Shown: piece after piece, positions 21,980 through 31,544 of the stretch | How the letters are laid out: each line of letters starts with the position of its first letter | Numbering within the stretch: position 1 is the stretch's first letter | Source: Molanna angustata | Taxonomy: Eukaryota > Arthropoda > Insecta > Trichoptera > Molannidae | NCBI GenBank assembly: GCA_963576475.1 | Contig: OY754978.1 | Coordinates: forward strand, 13,681,718-13,745,717 | Direction of reading: 5' to 3' | DNA: 64,000 nt | Notes under the pieces: generated by a model | Told to the model about the DNA's origin: nothing | Databases searched by the model: none | The model's input: the letters and a program-made list of their open reading frames with translations, nothing else | Program-made: the position numbers and the translations under genes

Positions 21980-22165
21980 CACTAAAAAAAATGTGACCAC
22001 CGAACTGGCTACCTGCGTTTTTAGTCGAACCTTTGTTATCAGTAAAAAAAGTTAATCTATTTATGACTGTACTGTTTGGTTAAGCGCACAAAATATTTAG
22101 TAGCACAAAACGAATTGTTTTGTAGTAACTATAGTTCGGTTAAATTTAACATTTTTTTTTCAGTG
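21980..22165. mobile_element. MITE, CACTGAAAAAA ends, copy 2
   Basis: It starts cactaaaaaaaatgt and ends aacattttttttttcagtg, inverted versions of each other, and is flanked by TA on both sides. The 186-bp length agrees with copy 3 (53573-53754). TA duplication and short ends suggest a Tc1/mariner-type MITE. No ORF. Confidence 0.82.
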
Positions 22166-22293
22166 TATGGGGACTGTAAACTGCCCCTTCACAGAATGCT
22201 AAGTGAGTCACAAGAAAAAAATTCATTGCACGAAAATGAGTCCATGGAGCCCTCTATATTAGCAATCTCGGCACCATAGTGCAAAAAGAACTG

Positions 22294-22750
22294 TCATTGG
22301 ACTTCAGATATCAGGGGTTTGAAAAACAAATGAAAAACATCAGGGGTTTGACCAAGATCTCTGTAAAAAATAACATACTGGGAATCTAAGAATAATAAGC
22401 CACCATAACTATGGCAAAACTTCTTAAAGGCTTTAAAATTGTTCTTCAAGATCACGAAATCCGCGTGACCAATGAGACCTCGAAGAGGCCCACGGAAAGC
22501 AACGAGGAGCTCCGATCTGTAAGAGGACACCATTGGGTGGCAACAATCCCACAAGATATGTTCCGAAGTTTGGTCTGGGTATTGACAGAACTGACATGAG
22601 GCAAAGAGAGTAATGACTGTTAATCCCATGAAAGCCCAGCCGAATGCAGAGTGCTCGGTGTGAACTGGAGGATTTCCGCTCTGAATAGAATATGGGGCCA
22701 CTGATCTTGGAGGCAGCTAAGACCAGCCATTAATTGCGAGGCTATAGAGA
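22294..22750 (-). pseudogene. LINE C-terminus with CCHC-like motif
   Basis: The 135-codon minus ORF (22294-22701) includes FASCQFCQYPDQTSEHILWD followed by C, i.e. C-x2-C-x8-H-x4-C. This resembles the zinc-binding motif behind the RT or RNase H domain in I/R1/Jockey-type LINEs, which usually reads 'C..C....T..H.L..C'. The upstream RT is missing. A LINE origin is the best fit, but the clade is not resolved. Confidence 0.6.
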
Positions 22751-22844
22751 AGAAGAACAGAGATACATAGTGCCTGTTAGTTGCTTCTCGAACAACTGAT
22801 ATAAATGTCCCTATAGGTACTGGCTCAGAAGACTCGGTGTCAGA

Positions 22845-22990
22845 GAGGCTATCAAATGATCGCGGGTTCGAATCCTGCCTTGACCCAGTATCCCTCACCT
22901 ATATCACTATTAAGCTCAAGTATTTTCATGTTAAGGGAATGTGCAATGTTTTATTTTATTTTTGTTGTAAGGACATTCTTCATGGTCACA
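22845..22990 (+). repeat. tRNA-derived SINE, diverged family A copy
   Basis: GATCGCGGGTTCGAATCCTG is a perfect B-box region, followed by 'ccttgacc', 'ctcaccta', 'aagctcaagtatttt' and 'gttaagggaatgt'. The same order is seen in the SINEs at 47911-48120 and 31355-31533. The A-box half is degenerate. It is not a functional tRNA because no full cloverleaf can be folded. Confidence 0.65.
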
Positions 22991-23279
22991 ATCATACGAT
23001 TGGTTTGCACCAAGCAATCCATCTCTCCACATTTATCTGTTGCCCGCCAGCCTTTTCATCTATTGGTAGCTGCTACAGCGCACCTTACTAATCACCTAGT
23101 CCATATAACTCTCTCTAGAGCGACCTCTTTGGTTTCAGCCCTCTGTCTTTCGTTCGGAAATAGTAACAAGCAAACCCGGATGCCTGGCATATCCGTTTGG
23201 ATTGTAGTTGGGCTACCCTCTTTAAGATTTGTTTGATAAATTTAATATAGTTGTCTATATAAAGCCATATTACTTACTT

Positions 23280-23810
23280 CCGATGGCCGTACAACTCCGG
23301 TAGAGCTTTAGCCTCCTGAACAATAACTTTTCAAGCCTTCCTGTCAGCTACAGTGGACTTCCAGTCATCACAAGCATTCAGCGCGTTCAGATTCTCTCTG
23401 CCTTGGTCTTCCCAGGGGTCTCTTGCCCGCAGGTTTATTTTGCAGGATACGTTTTGTGGCTCTTTCTTCCCCTGATCTGACAACATGTCAAATCCAAGCT
23501 AATCTTCTGGACCTGATTTCGCTGGTGATTAAAGGTTGTCCTGTCAATGTACGAATTTCTTCATTGCTTCGTGGTCTTCAGGAACCTGCCGCAATTCCTG
23601 GTCTTGGGCCTAATATTTTACGCAATATCCTGTTTTCAAATGTTAGCAGTCTTTGTTGATCCTCAAGTGTCATGCACCAGGACTCGGCATCATACAAGAT
23701 TTCTGGTTTAATTAGGCTATTAAAGACCTGGAGTTTCACTCTTCGCGATATGGACTTTGGAGACAGGAATGCTCTCAGTGCCATTGCTGCTCTTGTGCCA
23801 CTTTGAATTA
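23280..23810 (-). pseudogene. RTE-like LINE C-terminal remnant
   Basis: The minus strand reads GTRAAMALRAFLSPKSISRR, VKLQVFNSLIKPEILYDAES and LLTFENRILRKILGP, then after frame changes LNALNACDDWKSTVADRKAW and EAKALPELYGHRK. These are the last ~170 residues of an insect LINE pol ('RRVKLQVFNS.(I/V)KP.LLY..E.W' and 'DRK.W..(I/L)V.EAKA'). It is frame-broken and dead. The RTE-like label is by resemblance. Confidence 0.72.
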
Positions 23811-24420
23811 ATTCAATAAAAAATATAAATAAAATAACAAAAATCTAGAAAGATTGATTCCTTTTCAAAAGTTGATCGTTTCGGCCCATAAGACTCTGAT
23901 AAATTAATCACAACCTCATCAGCCGAAAGAATTGTCTTGTGGACATGACATCACGACTTTTGTTAAACTTTTGAGTACAATATTAACATACCATAGTAAT
24001 AGAGGTCTGCATGAAACAGTATTCAGCTTTGGTAATTTTCTGGAACACAATAATATTATTATAGCAGACACTTAGCGAATGATCGCATTGTTCAGAAGTG
24101 GGAGCTTTAGGTATAATAAGCGAGTCGGTATTGGGTTTAAGTAGGGTGGCTCACAATGGCCCACTTTAATATCTTTTATTGCCAAACGACGGAAACTGTG
24201 CAACATTTGGGGGCTGAAACACTCACCGATAAACATATTTCAGACGAATGACGCATTAGCGAAACCGACAAAACTTCATCGTCTTGATTGCGACAAAAAA
24301 CGACCTGTAAAATGATAAGACTTTTTATTTTTAACTAGCTGTTCCCGACCACGGGTTTCTGTGGCTTAGTCTGGTTTAATGGAAGAGACACCATCAAATA
24401 TTACGATGATGTCATTTATA
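23811..24420. other. No gene recognised
   Basis: It contains 'aactagctgttcccgaccacgggt' near 24335, resembling a motif common in lepidopteran repeats ('actagctgttgcccgcg'). This is recalled by eye only. Nothing else can be named. Confidence 0.35.
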
Positions 24421-24426
24421 TGAAAT

Positions 24427-25310
24427 ATTTTAATGTATTTATCTTGAAAGATAAATATTTTAATGTATTTATCTTAGAATTTAAAGATAAATATTTATTT
24501 TAAACATAAATATTTTAATGTATTTATCTTTCAAGAACATAAATACATTAAAATCTATATATTATACCATGGTTCGACCAATACTCGAATACGCATCCCC
24601 AATCTGGTCCCCAAGATACACAACATACAAACAACGCATTGAAAGAATACAAAGATTGTTCATTAAATACTTAAACCGTAAAGCATACCTCGAGTTCCCC
24701 AGCTACGACTGCGCGAGAACCTATTATAAAATCGACAGTCTCGAGAATAGACGCACAGTAAATGATATACATAATGCTTCTGTACAACATTATAAATAAT
24801 AATATCGACTGCCCCTCAATACTCAATACCATTTCATTTAATATTCCTACTCGCAGAACTAGACATACACATTTATTCCACCTTCCAATTCACCGCACCA
24901 ATTACGCACAAAACATGACTATTCATAGAATGTGCGATACATACAATAACAGATTTCAAGAGTTTGACATCTTCCACCTCAGCTCCACAACATTCAAATA
25001 CTCCATACAAAAGAAGATCAATAACCACTTATTATAGGAAACCTTGACGGCATTTATTCTCTTTTCTTTTTTCCTTTTAGTTCAATATTATGTTTTAAAT
25101 CATTGTTAACTTGAAATGTTGCTCTTACCTACATACCAACCTATGATCATATTTTATTTTTTTATTTTTTGCAAACTTGTATTTTTTTATGTCAATCATA
25201 ACGACAAAATGTAATTGGCCTTAATACTTGATGTTACTATTGTATTGTACTATGTCTTAACGCTGTTTTTTGTCCAACTTTAACATAAATAAATAAATAA
25301 ATAAATAAAT
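24427..25310 (+). pseudogene. 5'-truncated LINE, RT C-terminus and 3'UTR
   Basis: The coding part has TLKSIYYTMVRPILEYASPI, then RIERIQRLFIKYLNRKAYL, DSLENRRTVNDI, a frameshift near 24780, then NIPTRRTRHTHLFHLP and IHRMCDTYNNRFQEFDIFH. These are the post-catalytic part of a CR1/Jockey-like RT. The 3'UTR ends in (AAAT)n at 25285-25312. The 5' junction contains inverted copies of its first bases (24512-24554). The 3' half exists in reverse at 31545-32130. Confidence 0.82.
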
Positions 25311-25384
25311 ATGTGTAATAACTATCGCATAAAACAAGGAGTAAAAATTATCACAAAGAATGATTTTTATATTTTCTTCCATGA

Positions 25385-25640
25385 TTATTTATTTATAAAT
25401 TTAATACAATACACGGCATAAGCCATTTACATGTTACATATAATAAGAATTACAATTTTTAAAATAAACAACATTATATATTAAAAAAAACAGAATTAAC
25501 AAGAAATTTCATTCGAAAATCAACTACACTGGTCGAATATATAAAAAATACAGAAACAACAATAAATTGATAGAACAAAATTTAAAAAAATATTTTTACA
25601 CAGAGAAATAAACACATGCATCAATTATAATAACATATTG
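25385..25640 (-). mobile_element. Retroelement 3' end, minus strand
   Basis: The words 'acaatacacggcataagcca' and 'tttacatgttac' are the inverse of 'gtaacaagtaaatggc' and 'ttatgccgtatattgt' at 31298-31332. It reads as an A-rich polyadenylated 3' end on the minus strand. The parent element cannot be named. Confidence 0.5.
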
Positions 25641-25724
25641 TGTAATATTAATAGGATAATTACAAAAAAAAATTACAAAAAATTATAAAAAATTATAATT
25701 ACAAAAAATTCCGCGTTTAATTAA

Positions 25725-27240
25725 AATTAAACGCGGAATTTTTCAGGGAGATTCATTGAGTCCACTTTGGTTTTGTTTAGCTCTTAATCCGCTTTCTAAA
25801 ATGTTAAATGAATCTAAGTATGGAATAAAAATTAACGGTCATCCACGGTCTAATATTAAAATTTCGCACTTAATATATATGGATGATATAAAAGTATATG
25901 CTAAATCTGATTCAGAATTAGAAAAAATGATTAGGATAATAAAATCATTTTCAGATGATATTAGAATGTCTTTCGGTTTAGATAAATGTAAAACGTTACA
26001 TGTTGAAAAGGGTAAAATACTAGAAATGGGTGGAGATATTCAGAGAATTTTTCAAATAGATAGTTTGAAAGGGTTGGAGGTTTATAAATATCTAGGTTAT
26101 CCGCAGTCTAACAAATTAGACCACACTAAAATAAAAAAAGATATTAATACAAAATTTAAAGATAGGATAACGAAAATATTAAAATGCAATCTGTCAGCTA
26201 AAAACTTAACTAAAGCTATTAATACTTGGGCAATACCGATATTGACATATTCTTTTGGAATTATTAAATGGTCAAAAACAGATTTAGATAGATAAAAAAG
26301 AACAATTAGAACGCGTTTTACTAAATTTCGTTGTCATCATCCTAATTCCGCGATCGAACGAATCAATTTGCCTAGGAATTAAGAGGTAGGGGTATAATTA
26401 AAATAACATCGTTACATAATAATCAAATCGAATCGCTAAAATCTTTCTTTCACAAAAAATCTGAGAGTTCTTTAATGCATAAAGTTATCTGTGAGGCGGA
26501 CAAAAATTTAACAACATTAAATTTAAATTACGAGAATGCAAATAACAATATTATAAATACAAATGACGACCTTCTAAATTCGTGGCTAAATAAAATAATT
26601 CATTCTGTACATCCAAAATTTCTCAACCAATCTTATGTTGACAAAATTTGGTCAAACAAATGGTTGAGTATTGGTGATTTGGACGCGGATTAAGAAGGTT
26701 TTATAATAGCGATTCAGGATAGAGTAATAAAAACTAAAAATTATCAAAAATATATAATAAAAGACATAAATGTAGTAGATGATAGTTGTAGGAAATGTTT
26801 GGCTTTTCCGGAAACAATCGAGCATATAATATCGGGCTGTTCTTTTCTCGCGCAATCAGAATATACATTTAGACATAACCAAGTAGCAAAAATAATACAC
26901 CAAAATTTAGCTATTAAATATAAATTAATTGACGCGATAAACATAAAACCATATTATGAATATGATCCGATTTCATTTTTAGATAATAATAATATTTCGC
27001 TTTATTATGATAAAACAATATTAACTGACCGGTCAATTCAACATAACAGACCCGATTTGATAATACATGATAAAATTAAAAAAATAACATATATTTGCGA
27101 CGTGGCTATTCCAAATTCTAGTAATATTATAAAAACTTTTGATGAAAAAATTAGAAAATACACCTCTTTAGGTAACGAGATTAAAAGACTTTGGCATTCT
27201 CGTAAAATAATAATATTACCGTTCATTATTTCAGCCACTG
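25725..27240 (+). pseudogene. R4/Dong-like LINE pol, 5' part of split copy
   Basis: The pseudogene begins inside the RT at RGIFQGDSLSPLWFCLALNP. It then shows the catalytic box as YMDD (SHLIYMDDIKVYAKS), FGLDKCKTLHVEKGK, LGYPQSN, TKAINTWAIPILTYSFGII, a stop near 26294, a second frame (26475-26693), and a C-terminal frame (26799-27245) with CRKCLAFPETIEHIISGC-like cysteine/histidine spacing and RPDLIIHDK followed by YICDVAIPNSSNI. The last motif, 'RPD ... D.(A/V)(I/V)P', is that of the restriction-like endonuclease found C-terminal in R2/R4-type elements. Several frame breaks make it dead. It is interrupted at 27240 by a younger LINE and continues at 30394. Confidence 0.85.
27228..27240 (+). 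repeat. 13-bp target-site duplication, left
   Basis: atttcagccactg here is repeated at 30394-30406 and bounds the intact LINE. Removing one copy with the insert restores the reading frame of the host LINE (ISAT then GIIPKSLIRNLEI). Confidence 0.95.
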
Positions 27241-30200
27241 CATGAAAAGAGCCTCCACGCAGAGTGCAGTCAGAAAATAGAAAAAGAATAAAGAAATACG
27301 AGACAAAAACGAGATAAAATGACAAGCAACAAAGCACTCGGGCGCCCCCTGGAAACGACTATGTCGGCTAATCTTTTCGCCACCAAGACGTCATCACCGC
27401 CATCGCGTAAAGAGGAAAAAAGGTCTTTTTCAAGACCAACACTTTTGACGACTTCAATAAACATTGAAGGCATGTCTAGAGATAAGGAAATTTTACTCTC
27501 TGACTTGTGCAAGGAAAGAAACTTGGACATATTACTGGTGCAAGAAACACATTGTGGCTCCAACAGCCAAAGACCGAAAATAGAGGGTATGATATTGATA
27601 ATTGAAAGACCCCATGACAAATACGGAAGCGCAATGTTTGTGAGGCAGGGAATGGACGTTAAGTCTGCAGCCATAACTGATGAGAATGACATCGAGATCC
27701 TTACAATAGAGCTTTCAAACTGTACAGTCACTTCTATTTATAAGCCTCCCAGCATCCCATTCCATTTTAAGGAGACACACAACTTTAGATCTCAGAAAAC
27801 TAAGATCGTCCTTGGCGATTTCAACTCCCACAGTATTGCATGGGGATATAATGAAACCAATGAGGATGGAGATAGAGTGGAGGCCTGGGCCGAAAACAAT
27901 GGAATGGAATTGATACATGACCCAAAACAACCATCATCATTTAACAGCGGAAGATGGCGGAGAGGGTACAACCCTGACAACATTTTTGTGGAGGACAGGA
28001 TAGCTCCACAGTGTAGGAAAACTATCGAAAGTCCATTGCAGAGAACTCAACACAGGCCAATATCATGTGAAATCTATGCAGTCGTCAGAGCCGAAACCGT
28101 CCCTTTCAAAAGACGTTTTAATTTTAAAAAGGTAAACTGGAAGGCTTTCTCTGAGGAGCTTGACTCCCTAGTACACACAATATTGCCTGAATCTGAGAAA
28201 TATGACGACTTTATCAAACTTGTTAAGAAGGTATCCAGGAAGCATATACCACGGGGATGCCGATCGGAATATATGCCAGGTTTAACAACTGCCTCTAAAG
28301 ATCTCTTAACAAAGTACAATGACCTGTTTGAGGATGACCCATATTCTGAAGAAACAATAAGTGTGGGAGAAGAACTTCTTGAGACTATATCTGCCTCGAG
28401 ATCCGAAAAATGGTGTAACCTGATTGAAAGTCTCGACATGAAACAGAACAGTAGACGAGCACGGAAATTAATTAAAAACTTAAATGCTGATCCAACCAAA
28501 CCGTCGGGAGAGTTCACGAATGTCACTGCCAATCAGATTGCCCACCAACTGTTACTAAATGGCAAAACATCTAAAAATCCACATAGAGTAAACATACAAA
28601 GAGACCTTGAGAACGAGAATGATTTTGTGGAGAGGCCATTAACGATGGAGGAGATGAGAGGTGCAATAGGAAGTATGAAAACTAACAAGGCTGCAGGACT
28701 AGATGACCTTAGGCTGGAACAGATCACAAATTTTGGACCATTAACAGATCGGTGGCTCTTGGATATGTTGAACGCATGTCTGGTAGAAGTGAAAATCCCA
28801 AAAATTTGGAGAAAATCTAAAGTTATTGCACTTCTAAAACCAGGAAAAGAACCAACAGACCCGAAAAACTTCCGCCCAGTGTCATTACTATGCCATACAT
28901 TCAAAATTATGGAACGAATGCTCCTAAACAGAATATCAGAATACATAGATGAAAGGATTATTACTCAGCAGGCGGGCTTCAGGCCTGGGAGATCATGCTG
29001 TGGACAAATACTTAACTTAACTCAGCACATAGAGGACGGATATGAGAATAAGAAGATATCAGGGGCTGCATTTGTGGACCTCACAGCAGCGTATGACACA
29101 GTTAACCACCAGAGGCTCCTTATGAAATTATACAACCTTACCAGGGATTTTAAGCTGACGTCCTTTGTCGGTACACTCCTACAAAATAGACGATTCTATG
29201 TTTCCCTGCAAGGAAAAAATAGCCGCTGGAGAAATCAAAAGAATGGCCTTCCACAGGGTAGTGTTCTGGCCCCAGTTATGTATAACATTTACACAAATGA
29301 TCAACCAATACTCTATGACGTAAAGCAATTTATCTACGCTGATGACACGGCAATCGTGGCACAAGATGATAACTTTATAAACGTAGAGATCAAATTGTCA
29401 AGAGCCTTGAATGAATTGTCCAAATACTACAAAAACAATAATCTCAAACCCAATCCAGCAAAGACACAACTATGTACCTTTCACCTGAGAAATCGGGATG
29501 CAAAGAGGAAACTTAACATCACATGGGAGGGAAAGAATCTAGAAAATTGCGAAAACCCAAAGTACCTCGGCGTAGTGCTAGACAGGACACTCTCTTTTAA
29601 GCAACACTGTCTAAACACCAGGGGAAAAATTGGTACTCGGAACAATATCATCCGAAAGCTCGTCGGAACAAAATGGGGGGCACAACCATCCATTCTTAGA
29701 ACTTCGGGACTTGCTCTCTGCTACTCGGCAGGGGAATATGCGGCTCCAGTCTGGTTCCAATCTCCCCATGCCAGAAACGTAGATGTTGCTTTGAATGAAA
29801 CCAACAGACTAATTACGGGGTGTCTTAAACCTACTAATGTGGAAAAAATCCAATTACTAACTGGAATAGCACCACCACATATAAGAAGAGTTGTAGCCTC
29901 TGAAGAGGAAAAGATGAAACAGCAGAATGACTCTCGACATCCGCTATATGGTCACATCCTCCCGCCCTCAAGACTCAAATCTAGAAACAGCTTCCTTAGG
30001 AATACAATATCTTTAAACTCAACCAGCGAAAAGAGAAGAGTTGAGCTGTGGAAGGAACGGATAGAAGGTGAGAGCTTTCGTGAACCAGCAGAGGTACTCC
30101 CGGCGGGTCACCTACTGCCTTATACAGCCTGGAAATCCCTAAACAGGCTGAGGACGGGTGTAGGAAGGTGCAAGGTGAACCTGGATAGATGGGGAATGCT

Positions 30201-30393
30201 GGAGGCGGACCAGGACACGGCATGTGAGTGTGGAGAGACGCAGAGTATGTCGCACCTGCTGAGCTGCCCGCTTATGGAGGAAGGGTGCTCTGAAGAGGAT
30301 TTGTGGCAGGCCAATGAAAATGGAATTATGGCTGCAAATTACTGGAGGGACACAGTGTAGGCGGATGACCTTGGACACGGAAATGAATGAATG
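27241..30393 (+). mobile_element. Intact APE-type non-LTR retrotransposon
   Basis: The 3,153-bp insert is bounded by a perfect 13-bp target duplication. It holds a 78-bp leader, one 1,013-codon ORF and a 33-bp 3'UTR ending in a short (AATG)n tail (aaatgaatgaatg). The single ORF with endonuclease plus RT and the very short UTRs suggest a compact autonomous LINE. An in-frame stop in the leader near 27289 supports the Met at 27319 as the start. It is the youngest layer at this site because it splits the Dong-like copy. Confidence 0.93.
27319..30360 (+). CDS. LINE endonuclease-reverse transcriptase polyprotein
   Basis: The protein has 1,013 residues in an uninterrupted frame. Residues 1-45 are basic and low in structure. 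An APE-type endonuclease follows at about 46-250: NIEGM near 48, QETH at 75-78, LGDFNSHS at 165-172, and a final motif QHRPI at 244-248, where related enzymes usually have SDH, so Gln replaces Asp. The reverse transcriptase at about 500-760 shows NFRPVSLL (517), QAGFRPGRS (551), AFVDLTAAYDTVNH (584-597), NGLPQGSVLAPV (642) and the catalytic YADD at 673-676. A C-terminal CECGETQSMSHLLSC (C-x-C-x7-H-x4-C) near 965 is a likely zinc-binding motif. All RT signature residues are present, so the enzyme could be active. The clade was not resolved: a (GAATG)-type tail and one ORF resemble RTE, but the RT motifs look closer to the Jockey/CR1 group. Confidence 0.92.
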   Translation: MTSNKALGRPLETTMSANLFATKTSSPPSRKEEKRSFSRPTLLTTSINIEGMSRDKEILLSDLCKERNLDILLVQETHCGSNSQRPKIEGMILIIERPHDKYGSAMFVRQGMDVKSAAITDENDIEILTIELSNCTVTSIYKPPSIPFHFKETHNFRSQKTKIVLGDFNSHSIAWGYNETNEDGDRVEAWAENNGMELIHDPKQPSSFNSGRWRRGYNPDNIFVEDRIAPQCRKTIESPLQRTQHRPISCEIYAVVRAETVPFKRRFNFKKVNWKAFSEELDSLVHTILPESEKYDDFIKLVKKVSRKHIPRGCRSEYMPGLTTASKDLLTKYNDLFEDDPYSEETISVGEELLETISASRSEKWCNLIESLDMKQNSRRARKLIKNLNADPTKPSGEFTNVTANQIAHQLLLNGKTSKNPHRVNIQRDLENENDFVERPLTMEEMRGAIGSMKTNKAAGLDDLRLEQITNFGPLTDRWLLDMLNACLVEVKIPKIWRKSKVIALLKPGKEPTDPKNFRPVSLLCHTFKIMERMLLNRISEYIDERIITQQAGFRPGRSCCGQILNLTQHIEDGYENKKISGAAFVDLTAAYDTVNHQRLLMKLYNLTRDFKLTSFVGTLLQNRRFYVSLQGKNSRWRNQKNGLPQGSVLAPVMYNIYTNDQPILYDVKQFIYADDTAIVAQDDNFINVEIKLSRALNELSKYYKNNNLKPNPAKTQLCTFHLRNRDAKRKLNITWEGKNLENCENPKYLGVVLDRTLSFKQHCLNTRGKIGTRNNIIRKLVGTKWGAQPSILRTSGLALCYSAGEYAAPVWFQSPHARNVDVALNETNRLITGCLKPTNVEKIQLLTGIAPPHIRRVVASEEEKMKQQNDSRHPLYGHILPPSRLKSRNSFLRNTISLNSTSEKRRVELWKERIEGESFREPAEVLPAGHLLPYTAWKSLNRLRTGVGRCKVNLDRWGMLEADQDTACECGETQSMSHLLSCPLMEEGCSEEDLWQANENGIMAANYWRDTV

Positions 30394-30820
30394 ATTTCAG
30401 CCACTGGCATTATTCCAAAATCGTTAATCCGTAATTTAGAAATTATAGATTTATCTAAAAACTTAATAATAAAAATGCACAAAACGTAAATAATGAATAC
30501 ATGTAGAATTGTTAAAGATTTTTTAAACGTTAATATTCGGGAATCAGTAGGGTTGTTAGGTAGTATAGAGACCTCCTCAGAGCCTAATCCTTTGATATGT
30601 TAAGTATCTGGATGGGTGAACTATTCCCAATTGAAAGCTTGATGATGCGTTTGTTGCATTTTATTTTGCTCTTTTTAATAAATTACAATTAACGCATTGA
30701 TCTGCTAATTCTTTTGAGGAAGTGTATAATGGTAATAATAATAATTGAGTGTTATTATTTGTAGTGCTTAATTGTTATTAATATCATTAGTAAATCGGCC
30801 AGCGCCGTATAAAAAAAAAA
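30394..30820 (+). pseudogene. R4/Dong-like LINE, 3' part of split copy
   Basis: After the 13-bp repeat the host ORF resumes with GIIPKSLIRNLEIIDLSKNL, then a frameshift, then NTCRIVKDFLNVNI and a stop. This is the conserved tail of R4/Dong-type pol ('(S/T)TG.IPKSL', '..NTC.IVR.FL'). The 3'UTR ends AAATCGGCCAGCGCCGTA and an A tract, as in the separate copy at 4838-5206. Confidence 0.85.
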
Positions 30821-31109
30821 GAAAAAAAAACAAACAATCGTAGAAATGGAAAAAAAAGAACTGCAAAGGTAGCTATTAAATTTGAATTTTAGAAAGACCT
30901 ATAATTTTTTTTTTGAATAACGGCAAGCTATCCCCGAAAATATCTGCATCAACACACAGCTCATTTCCTAGCCTATGCAATCTCGGAATTGGAGAATTAA
31001 ATATATAGTTAGTGGAAGCGGCCATTAACATTATTGTTAATGGCCATCATTATTGTTAATTTTAAATTGTATGACCATTATTATTGTTAATTATAAATTT
31101 TATTTTATT

Positions 31110-31345
31110 TTATACTGTTTATAAGGTGTCTCCCTAGCACCCGTGTATATTTTAGGTCAGTGTATATTTTTGTCTATTTTTATCTGAATCAATATTTTTA
31201 TTCGTTTCCATATTTTTATCCCTGTCTATGATTTTATAAGTTTCTATACTGTTTCCATATTTTTGTATTTGTTTGTAATAAATTATTTCTAGTATTGTAA
31301 CAAGTAAATGGCTTATGCCGTATATTGTGTAAATAAATATTCCTT
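31110..31345 (+). mobile_element. Retroelement 3' end, plus strand
   Basis: It holds T-rich sequence with repeated 'tccatatttttat' words, then GTAACAAGTAAATGGC and an AATAAA-type end. The terminal 35 bp are inverted at 25400-25435. No coding part is seen. Confidence 0.5.
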
Positions 31346-31354
31346 ACTCTTTCA

Positions 31355-31533
31355 TTTTTTTTAATATGTCCTCGTTAAACAAGTACATATACATCTTTCT
31401 CCATTCCATAAATTAAGCATAAATGCTTGCGCTATTGGTTAACAATATCGGTCGAGGGAGGATTCGAACTGGCGACCACTGGGTAACTAGACCAGTGCGA
31501 TAACAGCTCTGCCATCGAGCCATCTATATGTTT
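31355..31533 (-). repeat. tRNA-derived SINE, family A
   Basis: Read on the minus strand: GATGGCTCGATGGCAGAGC (A-box region), CCAGTTCGAATCCTCC (B box), CTCGACC acceptor end, then 'aagcatttatgctt' and 'agatgtatatgtacttgttt', ending in an A-rich run. It is the same family as 47911-48120 but more diverged. Confidence 0.82.
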
Positions 31534-31544
31534 ATTTATTTATT

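Noticed and set aside
23798..23830. Fifth possible snap-back junction (ttgaattaattcaa) at an RTE-like LINE
   Set aside because: Arms are only 7 bp of AT-rich sequence with no spacer; chance is likely.
27038..30378. Many minus-strand ORFs opposite the intact LINE
   Set aside because: They are shadows of the 1,013-codon plus-strand ORF.
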